Origin: Dipylidium caninum
Taxonomy: Eukaryota > Platyhelminthes > Cestoda > Cyclophyllidea > Dipylidiidae
Assembly (NCBI GenBank): GCA_017562135.1
Contig: QEYB01000255.1
Location: 124,001-188,000, forward strand
Direction: 5' to 3'
DNA: 64,000 nucleotides
Below are positions 1 through 11,200 of the stretch, piece by piece (the stretch's first letter is position 1; each line of letters opens with the position of its first letter). The notes below the pieces were generated by a model. It saw nothing but the letters and a program-made list of their open reading frames with translations, made no database searches and was not told the DNA's origin. The position numbers and the translations under genes are program-made.

Positions 1-1364
1 GATCACGTGCAGGCGCTTTATGGTGCCGGGATTTAATGGCCGTGCGCATGTGCGGAGCAGGCGGTGACTTGAGGGAGGGGAGAGACGACGATGGATCAAC
101 TGTCCTCCCTGAGGCGTAAGGACCACCCTAGTCCGGGAGGAAGGTCGGATGCACGTGTCTAGGTTTGCTTAATGACTAAGGAGCAGATCATCTAGAGCGA
201 GTGTAAAAGAGTCATCGACATGGCGTTTCGGCCAAGAGGATCCCCTTTGGTTGCCGAGCAGAAGCGGTTTTCAAGTTGGATTCGAAATATCGGAAAGACG
301 TTCCGTAAAAATGTGGGAAAATAGCTTGCCGACAAGCATAAGATGAACCTGTGAAGGAACTTCAATCCGAATGCGCCTGGATAAAATGTACGGCCATTCT
401 GCAAGATGAGGTGTGAAGAGTTATATAAATCTGCGGAGGTTACAGTGCTTCGACCAGCAATAAAAATACTGCGTTAGACCGCATTTTTACTGCGATCAGT
501 TTAATTCTATGAGCAGCTGCGTTTACCGAGTGCATCAACGCAACCGTTACACGGGAAATCCTCGGTTGTTAAGGAAATGAGATTGCTCTCGAAAAGGCAA
601 TGTCTGAGCGACTCCAAAAAGGGTGACAACCACAAACGACCCAGTTTTTTAGGTAGACGAGTCAAATGACGATAACTCAACCAAAATAGCGTAAATTGCA
701 CAGAGGAGAGAAGTATATCTCAAGGAAAAAAACAAAGAAATCACCGACCGAGAGAGCAGCTCAACAAATTAGCAACCACAGCTTCGTGATACATCATAAA
801 ATTCTTAGACCCAGAACCAGTAGCAACTTCTGCGACATCTTGCAAATTCCAGACCATCATATAAGATCGTGCCATTTTATTTGATACTTTGGACACGTGT
901 CAGTGATCGACTCGATTTTAGGGAGACCAAATGTTAAAATCAGGTTTAATTTCAAAAAGCTGAACTTATCTTCGAGGTTGAGCGAAAAATGGCAAAATTG
1001 AGTGGAAAAGCATCCCCGCCCCAAATCGACCTAAATTAAGCTCACCACGTTAGCCTCCCCCAACACCGGCACAATATCAATTTCAACGGCTGCTGACAAC
1101 TTTCAACACAGGAAACACGAGTTAACACTGATATGGTATTCTGATTATGCCTTCTATGCCCGCGGCATTGCGGCTGGATAATTACAGCCAGTTGAGAAAA
1201 ACAGTTAACAAGCTTGGAAAAAAAGAACCATGGCTACCCGGGAACGGAATAGAAATCAGATACCGTGTCGAAAAATAGATGAGAACTGGTTCTTGGGAAA
1301 AATTCGGTAGCAGACCCAAGCCAACCAAATACGGCCACTAACACTAGATGTCACCAAACTCCCA
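1..1364. other. 5' flank of the window, no confident gene
   Basis: I see no conserved protein or RNA gene here. The short open frames on both strands lack splice-site support and recognisable motifs. One tiny frame (220-324, +) encodes a very basic 34-residue peptide and is listed separately as low confidence. The stretch at 900-1360 is AT-rich and non-coding in appearance, and ends just beyond the predicted poly(A) signal of the minus-strand ribophorin gene. Confidence 0.5.
220..324 (+). CDS. possible 34-residue cationic small ORF
   Basis: An ATG in a purine-context start (ATCGACATGG) opens a 34-codon frame ending in TAG. The peptide carries about nine Arg/Lys against one Glu, and its second half (from FSSWIRNIGK) alternates hydrophobic and basic residues as an amphipathic helix would. 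There is no signal peptide and no homologue I recognise. It could equally be a chance frame or a first exon with a donor near its end. No function is assigned. Confidence 0.15.
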   Translation: MAFRPRGSPLVAEQKRFSSWIRNIGKTFRKNVGK

Positions 1365-1370
1365 TTTATT
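1365..1370 (-). promoter_or_regulatory. poly(A) signal AATAAA of the ribophorin I gene
   Basis: TTTATT on the plus strand reads AATAAA on the minus strand, about 100 nt past the ribophorin I stop codon (1469-1471). Distance and strand fit a cleavage/polyadenylation signal. Confidence 0.5.
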
Positions 1371-1468
1371 AAAAACAAGTCGGAGAAAGTGGAGAAAATT
1401 GAAGTTGAGGACGAAAAAGGAAAAAAATGACTAAAAATAGGGCCCTTAAGAACCGAAACCGAGACAGA

Positions 1469-3772
1469 TTACAAGGACTCAGCAATTGCCTCCATTTTCT
1501 CAATGAGCGCAGCCTTCCTGGCAGAGAGATTTGCATCCTCCGTTTGGTATTGTGGTTTTGAGAGCTTTCCCGCTATAACGTTCGTAGCCAGCGAAACACC
1601 CTTGTTTATTAAACTGTGATATTCCTGATCCAATTTTTGCAATTCGCCAACCTACAAAAAAGGATAACAAGGACTCTAACCCCCACGTCAAGTACTCCAC
1701 ACTGGAAGCTTAATCGATGAATGAAAACTAAATGTTATTTTACTGTAAGTCAATTGCAAAAATACTAATCAAGAAACAGCTAAACAAAATTGCCACACAT
1801 CCGCACTTTGTCAGCTCCCTCTGTCCAGAATGAACGTAATTTTGACTGCATCACTGTTATTTTCTGCGAAATTGCCTTGTGATCGTCCTCAACTTTGCGA
1901 TAATCTGTCTTGAAGCGATCTGAATCCTTAGATGACTTATAGTTGCTGATTGTGTCTTCGTAAGTTTGGTAAATAGCCGAGCGTTTGTTTTGCAAATTGA
2001 GAACCTCATCAACTGAAGCTTGAGCACGTTGCTGCAGTCCCGCAACCTTGTCCTACAAGATTTAAAATGTTGACAGGTGATTCTACCTTAAATGTTGCGC
2101 AGTCTTACCTCATAAATGGAGAAATCGAGACGAACGTAGACAATGATTACAACAAAAAATAGAAGGAAGGCGGCGATGAGCATTGCTGGCTCGCGTAACA
2201 TATTTATCATGTGAAAATCATAGTAAACCTACAATGAAATAAGAAAGACTAAAAAGCATTAGTGAAAAGAGAAATTCTGTCTGACACATTATTTCAACAT
2301 AACAGCCAGCCAGATTTGTAGTTAGTAAAACAATGAAAACTTACGGTGAAATCTTGAATGTGGCCTTCAACGAGGTTTCTCTTGTGAATGACCAGAACGG
2401 TTCGACCAGTGGTGTCCAGGTAGGTTTTCAGGACTTCATCTGGTAACCTCTCAACTTCGAAAGGCATTTCAACCTTGACATTTGAAACAGTTTCGGGAAG
2501 AACTACACGGAGGACCATTTCGTCGACCAAAAGATCATCATAAAGGAAATCCATGAAACTCATCTTAAGAGCGAATTGACTCCCTGTAAAATAAGGTATA
2601 ACTGCATAGTGGATGAGACGATTGGGGTAATGTACAAAAATCTTATGAAATGGGCAGTAAAACACGTCGTGCTCCAGCAGCAAGAGAAAATTTACCTTTC
2701 CTGTAGAGATTTTCGTGAGCAGGAATATTGTAACCAAGAATGAAGAATGTCTTCCAGCCACCAAACAAGGGAAACCGAGGAGCGATATCCACTTCAACAG
2801 AGTTGTAAAGGAACTTGACATGACTGGTGCTAATATTTCCAATTTCATCTCGGTAATATATATCCCTGGCGGAAGCAGGCAGAACGGCCCTGACAGAAGC
2901 AACGGAAATCTGGTGACCGATACCACGTTGGTAGTCCAAGCGTGAAAATGGACCAATGAGTTTTGCGCCGTAATTCCTGATCGAAACTTTGTTTTCCACA
3001 GCGATATTACCCCAGTGTGAAATCTCGATCGATCGCTCCAAGTGAGAAATAGCCAAAAATGGTGAACCATTTTCATAATTGAATTTGGCAATTCGCTAAA
3101 TATAAACATTCGTTAAAACCAGGATAGTACCATATCAAAAGGCGGAACATCTTCAAAAGGGCCGTATTTAATCTTTGAGGCTGATTTTTTGACTGGCTGA
3201 ATATCATTCGTGTAGAAAAGCACATCACCGGGACTCAAAATAACGGTTGTTGAGATACGTTTTGTCGGATAGGCCGAAAAATAACCCACATTAGTAGTAA
3301 GCTCAACGAACTGTCTATCGGCCTGGAGAACCTCGGCCGGTTTTGGTTTAAGCAAGCCCGTAAAAAAAGAAGTAACACTAAATTTCAGGCGTTTCCCCAG
3401 ATTCTCTCTAGGAATTTCAATGGCGAAAGTGGGTACACTACGGAAATACTGTGACGAAAATGGCCTTACTTGGAAATGTTACCAATATATTTGATGGGTA
3501 GTGGCGTTTTGGTATCAATCTACGAATAAAACATTTATGAAGAATTCGAAGAATACCATGGATTCCACAAATGACAAGTGATTGTAAGTTGTCGGCTGGA
3601 ATGAATAGTAATACGGCCCAGAAAAATCACCAGGAAGATCAAGCGTTATTTCAGCATCAAAGCGGATGATATGTGAGTCGGCAAAAATCGACTGTACAAC
3701 TTCGGTATTAGTAAGTTCACTCCAAGCCAACGGTAGTATAAGTGAAAGGTAGATGAGCGAAACAAAGCGCAT
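1469..3772 (-). CDS. RPN1: ribophorin I, oligosaccharyltransferase subunit 1 (OST1)
   Basis: Non-catalytic subunit of the ER oligosaccharyltransferase, which transfers the preformed glycan to Asn-X-Ser/Thr of nascent proteins. Eight exons: 3557-3772, 3470-3519, 3131-3437, 2696-3095, 2345-2583, 2109-2228, 1807-2052 and 1469-1651. Phases agree throughout and give about 586 residues (the human protein has 607). Start chosen at 3772 because [18 protein letters not shown] is a typical signal peptide; an in-frame Met 31 codons upstream lacks one. Conserved family blocks are plain: [46 protein letters not shown] and HIQDF. One TM helix lies at about residues 414-436 ([20 protein letters not shown]), followed by a charged, coiled-coil-like cytosolic tail. 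The first three introns are only 37, 32 and 35 nt; later ones are 112, 116, 56 and 155 nt. The donor of exon 7 (GTGCGG at 1806) is weak and was chosen by alignment to the family. Confidence 0.95.
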
Positions 3773-4852
3773 GATTCCAAAATTCGAGGCGGACAGAAAT
3801 GGGGGCCACAAGATCAAGAGGCGGTAGGCCCAAGGTGACAAAACTACGGATAACGCGTCCCGCAACCAATTGCTTCACGACCGCACGTGAGGTGTACACA
3901 TTCAAACGCTTGCGAAAATGAATCTCACACTAACCCTAAGAAGATTTCCATGAAAAATTTGAATGTGCGATTTTATAACCTTAATTGTGCAGCTAGTAAG
4001 AATTTTGCAATATTAAGAATTTAAAATTGCGATTCGTAATCGAAAAGGAGGTGTTTGTACAAAGGTAAGAAATTATTATAAGAAGTTAGTTTGAAACCTC
4101 ATTCGTGCAAACTGGCATTGGATTTCAAGGTTGTATAACTTGAGACTTTTCTTTCGCCAAGTCGGTAAGACTTTGCTTTGAGCGTTATTCGCAACCAGCG
4201 TTCATATAACCTACCCTAGCACGATCATTTCGCTATTGAGAATACATAATTAGGATAGGTGTGACAACGTCAATGTCATTCTCTTTTCAGCCGTCCTCGA
4301 CTCGCCCGTAACCCCGCAAAAACTTCTTGCCTATCCCTCTCCCGATAACTTTGCCAAAATAGGCCCCCTTCATGTGCTTCACAGGTCACATTCCAGCTTG
4401 CACTCTGAGTAAGTTCACTAAGAACCAAGCTTTTAGGATATGTTGCTCTTACAAATGAATTTGGACTGAAGTTATCTCTTTAAATAAATAATACTACACT
4501 GAAAGATTGACTTTCGAGTCATCATAGCTTCGCCATCTCACCCAACCCTTGAAGCCCACTGGGAACATATAGGCCTTATATTAGTTGCGGGTGATAGCAA
4601 ATAGTTGACATTTGGCTATACTTAACTAATTATTACCATATGTCGGTTCTTTAAAATCACATTTTCCATTGTTTCTTGCGGTAGTGCGTGGAATTTGATT
4701 TCAACCGATCTTTATTGAGCGGCCATCAAATTATGAGCATGAAACTTAATCAGATTGGCGATATTCTCAGGCAAAACGAAAGGAGACTTATTTTACGTGT
4801 ACAGAAGCACTGACTAGTAATGTTTTACGTTAATCTTTGTTTCTTGGCATAA
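3773..4852. other. intergenic stretch upstream of the ribophorin I gene
   Basis: AT-rich DNA between ribophorin I and the small frame at 4.85 kb. It should contain the minus-strand ribophorin promoter, but no clear TATA element or initiator could be singled out. No ORF here has conserved motifs or paired splice sites. Confidence 0.5.
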
Positions 4853-5044
4853 TTATACAAAGGCTAGGAAACAATAACTCGTCCACATTAAAACAAACAC
4901 TGGCGTGGAGTTACTTCGTAGGTATTCGTAGTTATTCCCATAAATATTAATCAAATAGCGATCCATATGATACTTGCCGAAGTTTATCTGATGTCCGCTT
5001 TGTGGACGCGTTTGGACTGGTGGGCAAATTTTTAGCTTTGACAT
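4853..5044 (-). CDS. possible 63-residue small membrane protein
   Basis: A complete ATG-to-stop frame of 63 codons. The composition looks coding: a polar N-terminus (MSKLKICPPVQTRPQ), an aromatic-rich middle (GKYHMDRYLINIYGNNYEY) and one hydrophobic stretch at the C-terminus (PVFVLMWTSYCFLAFV) that could be a single TM helix. The size and shape resemble small accessory subunits of mitochondrial respiratory complexes, but I do not recognise a family. It lies between the stop codons and starts of two same-strand genes, only about 200 nt from the 3' end of the transporter gene. A chance frame is possible. Confidence 0.3.
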   Translation of the reverse strand: MSKLKICPPVQTRPQSGHQINFGKYHMDRYLINIYGNNYEYLRSNSTPVFVLMWTSYCFLAFV

Positions 5045-5249
5045 TCTCTTTTGGGGCTGCTATTTCATTTACAAGCGATATAAGGTGTCCTTAATTTTTT
5101 AAGAGCTCAAGAAAAATCAACAGATTTTGTGGGTAGTATTTCTGAGCACCAAACGTTGCGAAATTGAGTATTTTAGAAGTATTCGTCATATCGATGAGGC
5201 CTAGTGTGAAGGCGTTTTTTCCAAGAAGTATGGAAGACAAGTGGCAAAA

Positions 5250-8200
5250 TCATTCCTTTTCAGCCAGCAGAACATCCGTTTCGGTATCGTCCATTGGGTG
5301 ACTGTGACGTACTCCGTAGGCAAAGTAGATTAATAAGCCTAAGGTAAAAAAGTATCGTTAATTGCCTACGAATGTTATTTACCAATAACTTAATTGCTCA
5401 AACGATATTTATCATAAAAAACTGTAAATAGCACGAAGTACATTGCACAGGCTTATATCCTTATCCAAAAGTATTTTAGAGCTATTTGCTTAAAGAATGG
5501 TTCCCATAGGGCAGACTCACCAAAAACAACCCAAATGAGGAAACGGATCCACGTCATCCAAGAGAGTTGCGAGATTAGGACAGTGTTGAAAATGATGGTT
5601 ACACACGGCAAAAATGGCACCATAGGAAGCTATAAATTCAAACAACGTTTCAAATAATGATCGGCAGCCAAAATTAATACTGTTCCATTTGTGCAGATTT
5701 TCACCAATAATTTTTTTTCATCAGGCATGCGTCTATTCGCAGAGCACCGTAGTTGACTTATTAGACCTCATTTTAACATGGGTGTAATTCGGCAGCGGTA
5801 GTTACATTTGAGATTTTCGCATTGAGAAATGTTTTTTTTTTCAGGTACTCCTCGTGGGGCAAGGCATGACTTACTGAGTAATGGCTGTGATGCAATTACG
5901 TCCATATTTTTGTTTTCCTTTAATTGTTCTCTACTTGGTGTTGTGATTATCAAAGTCACATGATTCATGAATGTTGCTTTAATTCCCACTTTTGACGCAA
6001 AAAGAATTCGACATAAGCAAATGTGTTTCTTATGACGAAAGGGAAACCTTATTAAATTTAAGTAGATAAATTGGAGTCTATGATTCTTGCGTAATGCAAC
6101 AATAATACAGGCCTCTTCTACCTATGCAAACCATATTTGCTCTTAGAATCGCTTAAAATAACGGGACGACATACTCTGAATAAGTTCGGACGGGGTCCGC
6201 GAAACTGTGCGTGCATGGAGAAGACTATGCAGCAGCAGAGGAGGCCGAGAATGCAGAGAATGGCACCTGCGATGCGCCAGTAGTTAAACCAAATAGACTG
6301 TGGATAAGGCGCGATAAGGACTGTGAAGAGGAACAGGAGGACAATGATCAGGAAACAGCACAGGATGTTCCTGCACACCTCTCCGGGCGCCCGTTTCTCC
6401 GTCATGTGTTTCACCACTCCGTAAGGAAGAAAATTGGCCCATGTAGTCTTCAAGTACCCCGACTTGTCAATGTTAGACGCTCCGCTGAAGTCAAATTTCT
6501 GGGTGGATTGCTGAGCATTCGGCTCCTTTTTAAGAGAAGTAGGAAGTATTAACATGATATGACAAGATCGAGAGCAGCTATTTGCCGTTCCGCGTTAATG
6601 TTTGATTGATTTGGAATATTTGTTAAAAAATAATGTTTCTCCATTAGAATGCGGATAAGAATTACAAACATAGCACTAGGCAATGGACACCGCCTGAGAA
6701 GACGCAATCCCTGCAAAATGAAAAAGTGCTGTTGCAATTCGTTTCCTACATGAAGTCTGGAAATAGGGGAAATTGAGAGAAACTACGATACCACTTTATG
6801 GGTCATGGTGAATAAATCAAGAGAAGAATACGCTATTAACACTATTAATCCAAAAACTAACTGGGCTGACACTCATTCGGACACGCCCCTCCTGCGTGAT
6901 TTGCTGCATGGGCACTTCCAAAAATGATGGCACTAGCCGAAAGGAATCCTGTGAAAATGCGTTGCTTCCGCCTTACAGACAGTGGCACCTCGTGACAAAG
7001 ACTTTCGCGAATCAACATCACCTAATGCAATCTGTCACAGCCTGAGAATGTCAGCAGTACGGGTAGTGGAGCGCCTCAGCCCCCGAGCGACACGTGGCCT
7101 CATTACAAGCGTCAGAGACCTGACCTACTGTTCCGGGGGAGCACGAGATGGGGCATAAGACGTCTTTTTCCCTGGACTATTACGTGTCGGTGGTATAATT
7201 TCAAGCGAATTTCACTTCCATGTGCCCGGTTATACGAGGAGTGTAGGAATATTTTCATACTGCTTGTAAAAATGGGAAAAGGGGAGTTTGTGGTGACAAC
7301 GTTAAAACGATATTTTCGTGAGGAAACACTTAAAACCGAGCGCGCTGAAGTAAATATGAGGGCCGAAAGAGAGGCGTTGCGTAACAATTAAGTACACTTC
7401 GGCGAATTACCAGCACCCCATTGAGAGCGCCTCTCAGAGGGGAGCAAAAAGGGCTGGATAGTAACACACTCAATGTTCAAGCACAAAATACGAAAGTGAG
7501 GATTCACCACTCATAAAAAAACGATCAACTTCATTTAAGGACAAGACTGTGGACCAAAATGCGGGTATCAGCAGAGCTGAGGAACGGCACCGAGAAAAAT
7601 CTCTTGTCGGATCACAGGAACGAGAGAGGGAGAGTGAGCTTCGCATTACGGCTTCTATTAAACCATGATTAATGCATTTTCGTGATATGTTTTGTGTAAC
7701 CTAGGAGGGTTTTTAGTAAGGCGGTATAAATTGGGCAAGAAACAACGTGGGTGATGGGTGCAAAACGAGCAAAGGCTTCTGACGCACGGAAATTAGTCTG
7801 CCAAATGATAAAACCACTTGACTACTCCCACTGGGCAGTGACAGCCTCTAACGGAACGGTAGACTTTCTGAGTACATTTAACAGGAAAGTGTACAGCTAC
7901 ACGCGCCCAAATAGGAAAAGTTGGTGATTAAGAAAGGCGCAGAGCAAATATTCTGTTCCGTGATCATATCAAAAGGCATGAGGGGACACAGTGTGATTAC
8001 CAAATGTCCAAGAGCCACGCTCAACTTAATTTGCAGGTAAGGCAGGCAAAGGAGGGTCGACATGGGACCGTAGAGGCGTAGAGACCGACACATGGTGGAG
8101 TGCTAGGCGAGAGGCACTTCAGGAGAGTTTGGTTGCAAGTCGAGGAGACGTCAACACTGCGCGCGGCGTATTAAACTGGGCGTGATTTCGGCGAGTAAAT

Positions 8201-11200
8201 GAGGCCCTTCTGCCTCGGTGACAACCCCACATCTGCCCTCCACTCCGCCTCGGGTGCTCGTATGCTTCGGGCCTCCCACAGGGCCTCCGCTGCTCCCCAC
8301 GCGCAACGCAGGAAAAGCAATTGGGAAACGGGGGAAGGGAGGGGGACGAGGAAGAGGAGGAGGGAGAGTTGCTACGGTGAATGAACGAAAGGTGAGCATT
8401 TAAAAAGAAGTGGTGGAACTCCACAATTCCTAATTTAGGGCAAAATGATTCACATGACAGGCCCGAGTGATGACGAAAAATGTTTTGGTCACTCGTGTGC
8501 TTACAAAATGGACAGAACATTAAGAAACACTCAGTTAAAAATTATACGTCGTGAATGGCGCTGAAAGTTGCGTGAAATTAAATAATAATTGAGGAAAATT
8601 TGGAGTAAACTCCCCGAGTAATTACTGAAGGAGATTGTTGAAGAGTGTCAAAAAATGGTCTTTGTCAGGAATGAGGAGTCACAGCGGGCACCGAAAGGCG
8701 TCTCTAGAAGATCTGTGCAGCCAATAGCCCATTCGAGCATGAAGAGCTGTTATCGCTGATGTTGGATGGGGGAGACAGTTTAGTGTCCTGTAAAATTTGC
8801 CCCGTGGCGGCGGCTCCTAGAGTGGACCTGGTGCAAGTGCGAGTTGCATGGTATTAGCCGGTAGACACCATGCTACGAACACTTGTGTAACTAAGTTACG
8901 AGGACAGGTAAATCGTTTTCCAAAAATGACCACTAAGACTGTTACTTTGGCAACAGTGAAAACAAAGCGTAACCTCTTTCAGTGAGAAGACAACACGCAG
9001 AGCATGTGAATTTTTTTAGCAAACTCAAAACTAAGTGTTTCCCTGTTTGGATAGATTTAGGAACAACAAAGTTAACAGACTTTCGAAAATGGCTCATAGG
9101 CGAGCAAATAAGGGCATTTTAATGCCTCCGATGAGGGGCAGGCTTTCTTCGTTGTGGGTGGGTTTAAAGTTGGTCAACACAACGCCATCGGACTAGTGGG
9201 GACTAAAAGTAACGCAAGAAGGAACTCCTTCAAGTTAGACAGAAAACAGTCATGAACCTACTTCGATGATATCGCCATACTGCCTGGCGAGATCCTCCTT
9301 CTCCTTGTCAAGCCCCGTTACGACTGACGGTTCCGGCATCCTGGCCACCGTAATCACCTTCTCGGGGATCGGGCAGTACCGCAAAATGAGAATGCCCATT
9401 GAGCACATGGAGTAGGCAACGAGGGTGCCAAGACACATAAAGTCGGCCAGACTGGATATGCTGAAAACCAACGTGAGCAGGCACGCGATCACACCGATTG
9501 GGATAGTCGCTATAAGTGGTGTCTTGAAAGAAAAAGTACAGCAAAAGGTTAATTCTGCATAAGTTGAACGCTGGCCCATCCATCATAAACGAAAATCGAA
9601 AAACCGCTCCGTCTAACTCCCCAAATAAATAGTACAGATGAGTTTGTAACAAGGCCAATTGTTGAGGAGAGCAGAAGAGTAAGGCTGGGATTTGCCTTTC
9701 TCCTCACACACACATGCACATACGCTCAGCACTTTTCAAGTTACGACATGATGCGGACTGTTCACTGACCCCGTCCCAGTGGTAACAAATCACTACTTCT
9801 CGCTTTCCAACCTCAAATCTCGGACTGCTGCATTGAAAGGAGGCTAGTCTGCCTGCCGCACGAGACTGCGGGTTCCTTTTTCTTAGTGGACATTTGGAAG
9901 TGGATTTTGGAAACAGTCTTCATCCTAGCAAATGCGAGTGAGTATAGATGCCACCATGAACACATGCTGCTGTGAGGTAGGATTGTGTCTCCCTAAGGAA
10001 ACCATTCAACGGACCCCTTTCTCCGCCTGCATCCATCCTAAGCCACTCTTCCTATCCACGCGGAGTGAAACCTGGCAGGCGGCCGCCACGAGCCTCTGTG
10101 GCTCCTCAACTAGGATGGACAAGTTGTTCAATGCCCACTTGCTGCGCGATGTTTAGCGGAGGAGCAGTGCCACCTCTCTTTCCTGTCATCATTACCCAAG
10201 GCAGCGGTCATCCAAGCGTTGCAGGGACATTTGTATTCATGATGATTGCGAAACGCGTTTTTGTACTTAAAACCAATGTGTTCTTCACCTTGAATGGCTC
10301 CGTGACCTTGGCGAAGCCTGAGAAGACCAGACCATCTTGGCCCATGGCATAGAGGATCCTGGGAGCCCCGATGGCACTGGTGAGGAGATTCGAGAATATT
10401 CCAATAAGGCAACCGACCCCGACGGCGTAGAAGAGTCCGACTCTCACAAATCTTTCACCGCCTCCCACTTGCAGTGCTTCCAGAAAGGGAGCGCCGATGT
10501 CCAGCATGTACCACGGGACGTACATGGTCAAGGCGAGGGTGGCCACACTCAGCAACAGCGTCACAAGGGTTACCGAAATAACATTAGCTCTCGGGATGCT
10601 TTTTTCCGGATCTCTCGTCTCCTCAGCGCACATTGACAACATGTCAAACCCGATGAAGGCGTTGAAGCAAGTGGCAGTGCCTGCAATCAGACCAGCCACT
10701 CCATAGGGCAGAAACGGCGTTAGATTATCCAAGGGGAGAACCGGACTCCACGACACGTTAGTGGGCAAGGGAAGCAGAAGGAAATCGGGCTGAGCGTAGA
10801 TGAGCATATAGACTGCCGCCAGTGTGAGCACACCGACGTTGAGGGCGGTGAAGATAAGATTCAGCCATGAACTCTTTTCGATTCCAAAACAGGTCGTAAC
10901 CACCACAACGATGACCAGACCGGCAGCCACGAAATCCAATTCTTCGGCGAAGAAACCATTGGGCTTGTCGAGTCTAAACTTGTCATTGGGTGTGGAGAAG
11001 GCACAGCGATACCTTACCTTCCGACGTAGCGCGTGGTCCAATTGCTGATGGCCCCGTGGGTGAGCGCGTTGAGCGAGCTACTCCATCCCCTAGCAACCGT
11101 TGAAATACTCAGAATGTACTCAAGAAGAATAGACCATCCGGCCAGGAACGCGGGTAATTCGCCCAGCAGTACGTATACATAAGTGTAGGTGGACCCCGCC

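Noticed and set aside
5768..5989. 73-codon minus-strand frame with a good GTAAGT donor (after PLLS) inside the transporter gene
   Set aside because: It lies in the intron between two transporter exons (5630-6174) whose phases already join; inserting it does not fit the family alignment.
8119..8520. 133-codon minus-strand frame with a Ser/Pro-rich run
   Set aside because: Simple-sequence purine/pyrimidine bias gives open frames on both strands here; it is inside the large transporter intron and has no motif.
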